This document shows positions 1 to 6,408 of a stretch of 6,898 nt of DNA, in pieces; position 1 is the first letter of the stretch, and every line of letters begins with the position of its first letter. The DNA is from JAFKKS01 sp039808325 (GTDB lineage: Bacteria > Pseudomonadota > Alphaproteobacteria > Rhizobiales > Xanthobacteraceae): contig JBDHSU010000171.1 of the NCBI GenBank assembly GCA_039808325.1, positions 1 through 6,898 of the forward strand. Reading direction: 5' to 3'. The notes under the pieces were generated by a model. It had not been told where the DNA came from, did no database searches, and saw nothing but the letters and a program-made list of their open reading frames with translations. Both the position numbers and the translations under genes were made by a program.

Positions 1-858
1 GGCACCGCGATGCTGATCGAGGCGTCGAATGCGCGCGGCCGCACGCTCGCCTTCAACGGCGTGTGCGGCAATGTCGGTGCGGCGCTCGCGGCCGCGGTCA
101 GCGCCGCGCTCGCCTCGTGGTTCGGCTGGCGCGGCGCGTTCGTTGTGCCCTCGGTCATCTGCATCGCGAGCGGTATTGCCTACCTTGCATTGACGACGGA
201 TGATCGCAATCGCACCGGCAAGCGCAAATCGGTCGCCGACGTGCATGTGCCGTGGCGTCTCGCCGCTATCATGTTCGCGGTCTATGTCGTCATTTCGATC
301 TGCAGCGGCCTCGTCTTCAACACGATCTCGATCGCGCTGCCGAAGATCGTCGACGAGCGTTTCGGTGCCGGCGCGTCGCTGATGGCCGTCGGCAGCTTGG
401 CGACCGCCGTCTTCCTCTGTGGCGCGCTCGGGCAGTTGGCGATGGGGCGGCTTGTCGAGCGCTTCCCGCCGCATCTGCTGTTCGCCGGTGTCGTGGTCGC
501 GCAGTTGATCGGCATTATTTGGGCCTCCTACGCGAGCGGCCCGGCGCTGGTGGTGGCGCTTGCCGTCAGCATGACCGCGATCTACGGACAGGTAACCGTC
601 GGCGACATCGTGATTGCGCGCTATACCGCCGACGCTTGGCGCGGCCGCGTCTACGCCGTGCGCTTCTTCCTCACATTCGTGTCCGCGGGCGTGTCGGTGT
701 CGATCATCGCGTTCCTCTATGCGCGCGGCGGCTTCGATCTCGTCCTCGGCACGATTGCCGCCGTGGCGGCGGCGCTGGTGGTCTCGGTGCTCACCTTCGT
801 GGTCCTGGTCTCCGGCATCGAGCGCGAACGGCGGAACGCGGTGCAGCCGGCGGAGTAG
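1..858 (+). CDS. MFS transporter, C-terminal part (5' end outside window)
   Basis: This is the C-terminal part of a major facilitator superfamily permease, an inner-membrane secondary transporter; the substrate cannot be told. The frame is open from base 1 and the ATG at 10 lies inside the protein, so the true start is upstream of the window. About 285 codons are visible. The first ~60 residues, with ARGRTLAFNGVCGNVGAAL followed by SWFGWRGAFVVPS, match the usual end of the N-terminal six-helix half. A charged loop (TDDRNRTGKRKS) is the central cytoplasmic linker. About six further hydrophobic segments follow. GQLAMGRLVERF sits where the second-half copy of the MFS motif A (G-x-L-x-x-R-x-G) is expected. 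The protein ends in a short basic tail after the last helix, with a TAG stop at 856-858. The family is clear from hydrophobicity and motif layout; the subfamily is not. Confidence 0.85.
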   Translation, partial: GTAMLIEASNARGRTLAFNGVCGNVGAALAAAVSAALASWFGWRGAFVVPSVICIASGIAYLALTTDDRNRTGKRKSVADVHVPWRLAAIMFAVYVVISICSGLVFNTISIALPKIVDERFGAGASLMAVGSLATAVFLCGALGQLAMGRLVERFPPHLLFAGVVVAQLIGIIWASYASGPALVVALAVSMTAIYGQVTVGDIVIARYTADAWRGRVYAVRFFLTFVSAGVSVSIIAFLYARGGFDLVLGTIAAVAAALVVSVLTFVVLVSGIERERRNAVQPAE

Positions 859-916
859 GCCTGCCGATAAGCTCCCCCGGCTTGACGGCGACGCCGCTTG
901 CCGGGATGAAAAGGCC

Positions 917-985
917 ATGGTCGAGAACGCAAACCAGGGCCGCGCCGCAAAGCCGCCCGACCCGACAGTGGCGGTCGCGCAGTGA
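917..985 (+). other. 22-codon open frame overlapping the glycosyltransferase start (GTGA)
   Basis: A short ATG frame begins MVENANQGRA and ends at the TGA of 983-985. That stop overlaps the GTG start of the next gene as GTGA. Most third positions in it are G or C, as in real genes of this window. An AAAAGG lies just upstream, although very close to the ATG. The glycosyltransferase itself has no clear ribosome binding site of its own, so a coupled leader peptide is possible. Alternatively this is the original N-terminus of the glycosyltransferase, cut off by a one-base frameshift, or simply chance. I cannot choose between these from one sequence. Confidence 0.25.
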
Positions 986-2502
986 GCCAGGCGGAGGAGG
1001 ATGCGGCGTCGTCCCGCTACGCGCGCGGGGCCGTGGCGTTGATCGCCGTTCTGATCGTCGGACGTTTGATCTGCGCCGCCGTTCTCCCGCTCGCTTTCGA
1101 CGAGGCCTATTACTGGCTGTGGTCGAAAGAGCTTTCGTTCGGATACTACGACCATCCGCCGATGATCGCGCTGGTGATCCGGCTGGGGACGATGATCGCC
1201 GGCGACACCGAATTCGGCGTGCGCCTCGTCGCGGTTCTGCTTGGCATCCCGGCGACCTGGGCGGTCTGGCGCGCGGCGACCATCCTGTTCAACAGCCGGC
1301 GCGTCGGCGCGGATGCGGCGCTCTACTTCAACCTGTCCTTGATCGTGTCGATCGGCACGGTGCTTGCGACCATCGATGCGCCGCTGGTCGCCGGCGCCGC
1401 CTTCGTTCTCTTCTTTCTCGCCAAGGTCGTGCAAACCGGTCGCGGCGTTTGGTGGCTTGCGGTCGGTGCCGCCGCGGGCTTCACCCTGCTCGCCAAGTAC
1501 AGTGCCTTCTTCCTCGGCGTCGGCATCGTCGCCTGGCTCCTCTTCACGCCCTCGATGCGCAAGTGGCTCCTGACGCCATGGCCATATCTTGGCGGTGTGA
1601 TCGCGCTCGCGATGTTCGCGCCCGTCGTGGTGTGGAACGCGCAGCACGACTGGGCGTCGTTCCTCAAGCAGTTCGGGCGCACCGGGGTCAGCGGCTGGGA
1701 GCCGGTGAAACTGATCGAATATGTGGTGACGCAGGCCGGCGTCGCGACGCCGTCGGTCTTCATCCTTGGCGTTGCGGGATTCATCGTGCTCGTGCGCCGG
1801 TGGGATGCGGTGCCGCGCGCGCGCGCGCTGCTCATCGCCCTCATCGCGCCGATGGCGCTGTACTTCATCTGGCATTCGCTGCACGCCCGCGTGCAGGGCA
1901 ATTGGACTGGACCCGTCGTTCCGGCCTTTTCTCTCGTCGCCGCGTTTGCCGCGCATCAGGTGGCTTGGTCCGGATGGCGCGCGCCGCTGATGCGCTGGTC
2001 GCGGATCCTCGCGGTGCCCTTGGGTGTCGCGATCACGGTGGCGATTTACGCGCAGGCGATTTTCGGCGTCTTTCCCGCCGGTGCCGCCGATCCGACCGCG
2101 CGGCAGATCGGCGTCGGAATGCGGGCGCTCGCTCGCGAGATCGATGCGATACGTGAAAAGATCGGCGCGCGTACCGTACTCACGACCGACTATGCGATGA
2201 CCGCTTGGCTGTCGTTCTATCTGCCGTCGCATCCGCCGGTGGTGCAAGTCACGCAGCGTTTCCGCTTCGTCCACCGACCCGAGCCGCCGATGGCGCTGTT
2301 CGACGGGCCGATGCTTTATGTGTGCCTGCCGAATTACGCGGCGCTGGCGAACGACGCCAGCCGCTTCAATCGTTTCGAGAAGCTTGGCGTCGTGACGCGC
2401 AGCCGGCGCGGAATCGCGATCGAGAGCTACATCCTCGCGCGTGTCGAAGGCCGCAAGGGCGACCCGTTCGACCGTACGCCGCCGCCGGAACGGCAACGCT
2501 GA
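982..2502 (+). CDS. GT39/ArnT-like membrane glycosyltransferase (PMT family, GT-C fold)
   Basis: The product is a 506-residue polytopic inner-membrane glycosyltransferase of the PMT/ArnT type. Such enzymes take a sugar from a polyprenyl-phosphate donor and place it on a lipid, glycan or protein on the periplasmic side. Residues 39-44 (FDEAYY) carry the acidic DE pair expected in the first periplasmic loop, where the catalytic Asp lies in this family. YYDHPPM at 55-61 and the FGVRL of 78-82 are further family hallmarks. Many hydrophobic helices follow to about residue 380. A soluble C-terminal part of ~120 residues comes next, including TVLTTDYAMTAWLSFYLP. The GTG at 982 is the first usable start in this frame, because stops lie at 868, 883 and 907 and no start codon follows them before it. 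Donor and acceptor are unknown. A GC-only alternating tract lies inside the gene at 1814-1828. Confidence 0.85.
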   Translation: MSQAEEDAASSRYARGAVALIAVLIVGRLICAAVLPLAFDEAYYWLWSKELSFGYYDHPPMIALVIRLGTMIAGDTEFGVRLVAVLLGIPATWAVWRAATILFNSRRVGADAALYFNLSLIVSIGTVLATIDAPLVAGAAFVLFFLAKVVQTGRGVWWLAVGAAAGFTLLAKYSAFFLGVGIVAWLLFTPSMRKWLLTPWPYLGGVIALAMFAPVVVWNAQHDWASFLKQFGRTGVSGWEPVKLIEYVVTQAGVATPSVFILGVAGFIVLVRRWDAVPRARALLIALIAPMALYFIWHSLHARVQGNWTGPVVPAFSLVAAFAAHQVAWSGWRAPLMRWSRILAVPLGVAITVAIYAQAIFGVFPAGAADPTARQIGVGMRALAREIDAIREKIGARTVLTTDYAMTAWLSFYLPSHPPVVQVTQRFRFVHRPEPPMALFDGPMLYVCLPNYAALANDASRFNRFEKLGVVTRSRRGIAIESYILARVEGRKGDPFDRTPPPERQR

Positions 2503-2508
2503 GCCTAT

Positions 2509-2668
2509 TCCGCTCGTCCCGCGAAAGCGAGGACAATAACGTCGATGTCAACCCGGCCAAGCGACGGCGGCGCAAGCCGGGACCCATGAACCCCTTCCTC
2601 TGATAGGGGATATGAGGAACCGTGGATCCCGGGTCTCGCGGCTTTGCTGCTCGCCCGCGAGGACAGCC
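2509..2668. repeat. Palindromic intergenic repeat remnants between convergent genes
   Basis: The space between the glycosyltransferase stop and the DUF488 stop holds several inverted repeats and no gene. GTCCCGC-GAAA-GCGAGGAC (2516-2534) is an imperfect stem. TTCCTC (2595-2600) pairs with GAGGAA (2614-2619). CTCGCGG (2635-2641) pairs with CCGCGAG (2655-2661), close enough to the DUF488 stop to serve as its transcription end on the minus strand. The phrases resemble the 'cccgcgaaagcgggga' and 'ggatcccgggtctcgc' pieces I recall from repeats common between genes in Rhizobiales, here decayed. That resemblance is recall, not a search. Confidence 0.4.
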
Positions 2669-3199
2669 TTACAGCGGCGACGGCACCAGGTTGTCAGTCT
2701 TCGTCGCGACGTGTTCGCACACGAGTTCCGCGATGCGGCGGCGATGGCAATGGTTCGCGTCGCGCTCGTAGCACAGCAGGCACACCCGCCGCCCCGCCGA
2801 GACGAGGGAGACGAGTTCGTCGAGCTGTTCGCGCGCCTCGGGCGTGTGAACATGCTTCTCGTAGATGCGGAACATCTTGTCGAGATGCCCGCTATGCGCG
2901 GCGTTGCGCCCTTCCGTCGGCGTGCCGAGGCCGCGTAGATGCAGATAGCCGATGCCCTGCGCGTCGAGGCTCGCCGCGAGCTGCCGCTTCGAGAATCCCG
3001 GACGGCGGGAGGCGGCGACCGCGCGCGTGTCGACAACGAGTTCGACGCCCGCTGCGGCGAGAGCATCAAGCACGGCTTTCGAGGTCGCGTGCTCGTAGCC
3101 GATGGTGAACAGCGGCGGCATATTCCTGGAAGGTTTCGCTCGCTTGGCAGAGGGCTTGGCGGGCTTTGTCGTTTCTTTGGGTGTCGCGGAGTTCTTCAT
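2669..3199 (-). CDS. DUF488 family protein
   Basis: A 176-residue soluble protein of the DUF488 family, whose biochemical role is not established. FTIGYEH (31-37) is the usual N-terminal strand of the family. VVDTRA (55-60) corresponds to the 'VDVR' motif. LLCYERDANHCHR (141-153) is the diagnostic C-terminal motif, with Cys143, Glu145, Cys151, His152 and Arg153 all kept; these could form a catalytic or metal-binding centre. The first 26 residues are a Lys/Pro/Ala/Ser-rich extension, so M27 (base 3121) could be the real start. I prefer 3199 because its ATG overlaps the TGA of the upstream DUF72 gene as ATGA, the classic arrangement for translational coupling. The two genes form one minus-strand operon. 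No membrane segment or signal peptide is seen. Confidence 0.85.
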   Translation of the reverse strand: MKNSATPKETTKPAKPSAKRAKPSRNMPPLFTIGYEHATSKAVLDALAAAGVELVVDTRAVAASRRPGFSKRQLAASLDAQGIGYLHLRGLGTPTEGRNAAHSGHLDKMFRIYEKHVHTPEAREQLDELVSLVSAGRRVCLLCYERDANHCHRRRIAELVCEHVATKTDNLVPSPL

Positions 3200-4005
3200 G
3201 GCCTTGTCAGCATCTTGATCATCGCCATCGCGGCGGCGGGCGCCCGCACTTTGCCCTCGTGGATTACGTAGGCGAAGACATCGCGGGCTTGCTTCTTCGT
3301 CTTATGGCCGGGATCGATGCACGGCAGGTCGCCCGGCGTGCCGCCGTCCGCCCATTCGCGCAGCCGCTCGGTCCAGCGCGTGAGCTGCTTCGGCGGATAG
3401 GCGGTCGGGACGTCGTCCTTGCCTTTCTGCAATCGCGCATAAACGAAATCCGCCGTGACGTCGGCGATGGCGGGATAGCTCGCGTGCTCGGCATAGACGA
3501 CGGCGACGTTGTGCCGGCGCAGCAGCGCGATGAACTCCGGCGCCTTGAAGCTGTCATGCCGCACCTCGACGACGTGGCGCAGTTTGCGCCCGCTGCGTTC
3601 CGCCGGCAGGCAGTCGAGGAAGGCCGCGAAGTCGTCGGCGTCGAATTTCTTCGTCGGCGGGAATTGCCAGAGCAGGGGGCCGAGACGGTCGCCGAGCTCG
3701 AGAACGCCGGAATCGATGAAGCGGTTCACCGACTCGCCCGCTTCCGCGAGAACGCGGCGATTGGTGGTAAAACGCGGCCCCTTGAGCGAGAAGACGAAGC
3801 CATCCGGAACCTCCTGCGCCCATTTGCGGAACGTCGCCGGTGTCTGCGTGCGGTAAAATGTGCCGTTGATCTCGATCGAGGTCAGTTGGCGGCTGGCATA
3901 GGACAGTTCCTGCGCGTGCGGCAGCTTGTCCGGATAGAACACGCCGCGCCATGGCTCGAACGTCCAGCCGCCGATTCCGACGAAGATACGGCCTTGTTTC
4001 GCCAT
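3196..4005 (-). CDS. DUF72 (YecE-like) family protein
   Basis: A 269-residue soluble protein of the DUF72/YecE family, which has a TIM-barrel-like fold and no firmly assigned reaction. Family marks in order are GIGGWTFEPWRGVFYP (10-25), the variant of the 'GTSGW..W.G.FYP' opening; SIEINGTFYR (43-52); FSLKGPRFTTNRR (72-84); LLWQFPPT (111-118); HVVEVRHDSF (144-153); and a C-terminal VFAYVIHEG..APAAA. The last carries VIHEG where the family usually has a YFNN-like strand. Length is near normal for the family. The ATG at 4005 is chosen because AAAGAAGG lies 6 bases upstream; a longer frame to a TTG at 4056 would add 17 residues unlike the family. It is the first gene of the DUF72-DUF488 operon and overlaps the second by ATGA. 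Confidence 0.88.
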   Translation of the reverse strand: MAKQGRIFVGIGGWTFEPWRGVFYPDKLPHAQELSYASRQLTSIEINGTFYRTQTPATFRKWAQEVPDGFVFSLKGPRFTTNRRVLAEAGESVNRFIDSGVLELGDRLGPLLWQFPPTKKFDADDFAAFLDCLPAERSGRKLRHVVEVRHDSFKAPEFIALLRRHNVAVVYAEHASYPAIADVTADFVYARLQKGKDDVPTAYPPKQLTRWTERLREWADGGTPGDLPCIDPGHKTKKQARDVFAYVIHEGKVRAPAAAMAMIKMLTRP

Positions 4006-4011
4006 CACTGA

Positions 4012-4019
4012 CCTTCTTT
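4012..4019 (-). promoter_or_regulatory. Ribosome binding site of the DUF72 gene
   Basis: On the minus strand this reads AAAGAAGG and lies 6 bases before the ATG at 4005. It decides the start over the longer TTG frame at 4056. Confidence 0.7.
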
Positions 4020-4122
4020 GCGTTTCGCGCGTTGTCTCCTGCGGGCGCTCGAACAATGGCCGCGACAGCGATCCGGCCGGCCGCCCGAGAATTCGCCACA
4101 GGCTACCTCATCAATGGCTCCT

Positions 4123-4128
4123 GGAGGA
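4123..4128 (+). promoter_or_regulatory. Ribosome binding site of the superoxide dismutase
   Basis: GGAGGA, 7 bases before the ATG at 4136. It favours that ATG over the in-frame ATG three codons later (4145). Confidence 0.75.
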
Positions 4129-4135
4129 GAGAGAT

Positions 4136-4861
4136 ATGTTGCCGATGAATCGCCGTTCGCTGCTGCTCACGCTGGGCGCTACCGGCGTCGCGGCCACCGC
4201 GCCGCGCGCTTATGCCCAGACCGCCGCCCCCGCCGGCCCGTTCAAGCTCGACCCGCTGCCTTACCCCAACGGTAAGAACGAGCCGTATATCGACGCGCTG
4301 ACCATGGAGCTGCACCACGACAAGCACCATGCGGCTTATGTCAAGAACCTCAACGAGGCGGTCGCCAAGCACAGCGAGGTGGCGAAGAAGCCGCTGCAGG
4401 AGATCCTCGCCAAGCTCTCCGCCGTGCCGGAATCGATCCGCACCACCGTGCGCAACAACGGCGGTGGCCACGCCAACCACACCATGTTCTGGCAGGTGAT
4501 GGGCGGCGCCGGCGGCGATCCGAAAGGCGACGTCAAAGCCGCGATCGACCGGGACCTCGGCGGTTTCAACAAGCTCAAGGACGACTTCAACGCCGCCGGC
4601 GGCAAAGTCTTCGGCTCGGGCTGGGTCTTCGTCGCCGTGACGAAGGACGGAAAACTGGCGCTCGTCTCCAGGCCCAACCAGGACACGCCGCTGATGGACG
4701 GTCACCACGTGCTGTTCGGCAACGACGTGTGGGAGCACGCCTATTACCTGAAATATCAGAACCGCCGGCCGGACTATCTCAAGGCGTGGTGGAATGTCGT
4801 GAACTGGGACAAGATCGGCGAACGTTACGCCGCCGCGAAAGCCGGAAAGCTGACGATTTGA
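4136..4861 (+). CDS. Tat-exported Fe/Mn-family superoxide dismutase (Mn-like)
   Basis: Converts superoxide to hydrogen peroxide and oxygen, probably in the periplasm. The 241-residue product starts with a Tat-type signal: NRRSLLLTLG (5-14) gives the twin arginine, then a mildly hydrophobic stretch and a likely cleavage after AYA (residue 27). The mature part has all four metal ligands of the Fe/Mn family: His60 (ELHHDKHH), His115 (GGHANHTMFW), Asp197 and His201 (NDVWEHAYYLKYQN). Tyr68 matches the active-site gateway Tyr. Gly111 and Gln182 (in NQDTPLM) match the outer-sphere arrangement of Mn enzymes, where the Gln comes from the C-terminal domain; iron enzymes usually carry it near the second ligand. 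Manganese use or dual use is therefore likely, though not proven. Tat export fits a protein that folds and loads its metal in the cytoplasm. Confidence 0.93.
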   Translation: MLPMNRRSLLLTLGATGVAATAPRAYAQTAAPAGPFKLDPLPYPNGKNEPYIDALTMELHHDKHHAAYVKNLNEAVAKHSEVAKKPLQEILAKLSAVPESIRTTVRNNGGGHANHTMFWQVMGGAGGDPKGDVKAAIDRDLGGFNKLKDDFNAAGGKVFGSGWVFVAVTKDGKLALVSRPNQDTPLMDGHHVLFGNDVWEHAYYLKYQNRRPDYLKAWWNVVNWDKIGERYAAAKAGKLTI

Positions 4862-4868
4862 GTTTTTC

Positions 4869-4984
4869 ACCTCCCTTGAAAAGGGGAGGTCGGTTTGCGA
4901 AGCAAACCGGGCGGGGGTCGCGGGCAACGAGTTTCGCGCGCGGGCAGGCCGGGGTTTTCGTCATTGCCGGGCTTGACCCGGGCA
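4869..4984. repeat. Cluster of intergenic hairpins after the SOD gene
   Basis: Three inverted repeats follow the SOD stop. ACCTCCC (4869-4875) pairs with GGGAGGT (4884-4890). Directly next, CGGTTTGC-GAA-GCAAACCG (4891-4909) is a perfect 8-bp stem. TGCCGGG (4965-4971) pairs with CCCGGGCA (4977-4984) with one bulge. The first pair is followed by GGGCGGGGGT and could end SOD transcription, although no T-run follows. The wording ('cctcccttgaaaaggggagg', 'cattgccgggcttgacccg') resembles dispersed repeats I recall from many alphaproteobacterial genomes; this was not checked by search. Confidence 0.5.
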
Positions 4985-5043
4985 TGGCGCCTTTGGTGAG
5001 GCCGCCTCGTGGAACGATCGAGAGTGCGTGAAGTTTGCTCTCG

Positions 5044-5601
5044 GTGCGCTTGACCGTCTTGAAAACCATCACGCTCGTCATCGTGGCGCTGAGCCTTGCG
5101 CCGTCTTACGCGCATGTCCTCGAAGCGCATCCACGCATCGCCATCTGGTCGCCGGAACTGTGGCGCGAGGCGACAGTGTTCAACGCACAGTTCTGGCTGT
5201 TCGCGGTGATCGGCGCGCCGATCGATATTCTCGCCGTTCTCGTGCCGGCGGCTTTGACCTGGGCCCTTCGTCGCGCGGGGTATAACCGGCTTGCGGCCTT
5301 CGCGCTCGCCGGAACGCTCTGTTTTGCCGCCGCCCTCGCGGCGTGGTTCCTTCTCGTCGAGCCGGCGAACGGTATCCTCGCGACATGGACGCCGGGCCCG
5401 TTGCCGGCCAATTTCGATGCCGTGCGGCTGCGTTGGGAGAGCGGCCACATGGTGGTTTCCGCGTTCAAGCTCGTCGGCTTCGTCTTTCTCGCGCTCGCCT
5501 GCGTTCTATCGCCGATCCCCGCCTCCGCCGAGTGTCGCAGAGCCGCTTCCAAGATACGGCCGCCGATCAAGGCGGCGCGCGCCGGCGCTAGATCACGATG
5601 A
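5044..5601 (+). CDS. Small integral membrane protein, DUF1772-like
   Basis: About 185 residues with four hydrophobic segments: near the N-terminus (LKTITLVIVALSL), around FWLFAVIGAPIDILAVL, around LAAFALAGTLCFAAALAAWFLL, and around AFKLVGFVFLALACVL. A loop between the third and fourth holds LRWESGH, which resembles the R-x-R-W-E-x-G-H signature of DUF1772 (anthrone-oxygenase-like) membrane proteins. An N-terminal part such as PSYAHVLEAHPRIAIWSPELW is also in keeping with that group. No reaction can be assigned. The start is uncertain: GTG at 5044 lies 10 bases after GAAG and gives a tidy first helix, while TTG at 5035 is the longest option. The last ~25 residues are a basic tail beyond the final helix. 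The TGA stop (5599-5601) lies inside a palindromic repeat. Confidence 0.65.
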   Translation: MRLTVLKTITLVIVALSLAPSYAHVLEAHPRIAIWSPELWREATVFNAQFWLFAVIGAPIDILAVLVPAALTWALRRAGYNRLAAFALAGTLCFAAALAAWFLLVEPANGILATWTPGPLPANFDAVRLRWESGHMVVSAFKLVGFVFLALACVLSPIPASAECRRAASKIRPPIKAARAGARSR

Positions 5602-5697
5602 TTTTGGATCGAATCGATCCAAGATCATGAACGTGATCGATTCTCATAACTTAGAGCGAGCGGAAAACCGCTCCACACTTTTCCTCATCCCGCTCTA
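5591..5697. repeat. Two-hairpin palindromic intergenic repeat spanning both convergent stop codons
   Basis: Hairpin one spans 5591-5638. Its outer arms are GATCACG (5591-5597) and CGTGATC (5632-5638). Its inner 14-base arms, 5599-5612 and 5614-5627, match at 13 of 14 positions, the exception being T5603 against G5623. Hairpin two has outer arms TAGAGCG (5652-5658) and CGCTCTA (5691-5697) and an inner stem GAGCGG-AAAA-CCGCTC (5658-5673). The TGA of the upstream gene (5599-5601) and the TAG of the convergent gene (5697-5695) both lie inside it. I recall near-identical sequence as a high-copy intergenic repeat in Bradyrhizobium-like genomes, which a search would settle. It may also act as a two-way transcription end. 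Confidence 0.7.
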
Positions 5698-6408
5698 GTT
5701 TACCGATTGGAACCGGATTTCGCCGTCGTGCAGGAAGCACGCTTTGGCGAACAGGGTGACGTCCAGCGCATTCGGCATTCTAACGTCACTTAGGTCCGGG
5801 CAGGATTTCACCGCCGGATCGTAAGTCCGGTCGATTTGCGAGATGAAGACAAAGATGAGCCCGCGTTCTCGCGCGAAAGCGTGCAGCGTGCGTATTTGAG
5901 TCGTCAGCGCCGGCTTGTCGCGCCGCTGGTCCAGCAGTTGCAGATAGTCGATGACGGCGAGCGTGCCGCGGGCGGCGCTCGACAGCCGCGCGGTGATGTA
6001 GTCGGAACTGATGTCGTCGGATGCGTCGAAGCCGAAGAGTTGCGCAAACCGGTTCAGATCGACGCCGAGATCGCGAAAACGATCGTGCACATCGCGCTCG
6101 ATATATTCCAGGGTGAAGAACATACTGCGGTGGCCGCGCTTCATGGCCGCCACGGCAAGTTCGAGACCGAGGAGCGTCTTGCCATGGCCTGGCCGAGCGC
6201 CGAGCAGCATCAGGTCGCCCGGAGACAGCCGCGCGAATATTTTCTGCGCCGGCGTGATACGCGCCGCCTGCGCGGCAAGCATGCTCCAGGTTGAAAACCC
6301 TTCCGCCGCCGCGATCTGATCGAGCGCGGTGACGAGCGCGATATTGCCGTCGCGTGAGAGGCGTTTCGCCTGGCGTTTCAGTCGATAAATCGGCGCGGAA
6401 AGCCGCAT
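5695..6408 (-). CDS. Stand-alone DnaB/RecA-like ATPase
   Basis: A 237-residue protein with a single RecA-like core of the DnaB helicase type. Walker A is GARPGHGKT (70-78). FFTLEYIERD (97-106) holds Glu101 where DnaB proteins have the catalytic Glu. Walker B is LAVIDYLQLL (150-159), with the DYLQLL typical of DnaB. FISQIDR (188-194) matches the DnaB 'LSQLNR' sensor strand, and PDLSDVRMPNALD (204-216) matches its 'SDLRESGAIEQDAD' segment. The DnaB N-terminal primase-binding domain is missing. In its place are ~50 residues with YRLKRQAKRL and ALDQIAAAEGFSTWSMLAA, a short helical module also seen in front of other small domains. It therefore probably is not the replicative helicase. AGGAGG 7 bases upstream fixes the ATG at 6408 over the ATG 11 codons earlier. 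Its stop lies in the palindromic repeat. Partner and role are unknown. Confidence 0.8.
   Translation of the reverse strand: MRLSAPIYRLKRQAKRLSRDGNIALVTALDQIAAAEGFSTWSMLAAQAARITPAQKIFARLSPGDLMLLGARPGHGKTLLGLELAVAAMKRGHRSMFFTLEYIERDVHDRFRDLGVDLNRFAQLFGFDASDDISSDYITARLSSAARGTLAVIDYLQLLDQRRDKPALTTQIRTLHAFARERGLIFVFISQIDRTYDPAVKSCPDLSDVRMPNALDVTLFAKACFLHDGEIRFQSVN

Larger units (their letters stand above)
4006..4135. promoter_or_regulatory. Divergent intergenic control region (DUF72 operon / SOD)
   Basis: These 130 bases separate the divergent starts of DUF72 (minus) and the superoxide dismutase (plus), so both promoters are expected here. I do not see a convincing -35/-10 pair on either strand, nor an operator I can name. 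Apart from the two ribosome binding sites and the GC-rich palindromic CCGGCCGG near 4074-4081, nothing stands out. Confidence 0.35.

Noticed and set aside
252..2156. A 634-codon plus-strand open frame across the MFS and glycosyltransferase genes
   Set aside because: It is out of frame with two clear gene families, is very rich in Arg and Ala, and shows no domain. Long shadow frames are normal in GC-rich genes with strong third-position bias.
3166..4011. A 281-codon plus-strand frame antisense to DUF72
   Set aside because: DUF72 on the other strand has recognisable motifs, a good ribosome binding site and normal length; the antisense frame has none.
4006..4056. Longer DUF72 start at a TTG (4056)
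   Set aside because: It adds 17 residues (MFERPQETT...) that do not look like the family, while the ATG at 4005 has AAAGAAGG at the right distance.
4103..4927. A 274-codon minus-strand frame antisense to the SOD
   Set aside because: The SOD is certain from its metal ligands; the antisense frame is a composition shadow without family features.
5106..5570. A 154-codon minus-strand frame antisense to the DUF1772-like gene
   Set aside because: The plus-strand frame shows four clean hydrophobic helices and a family-like RWESGH loop; the antisense product has no features.
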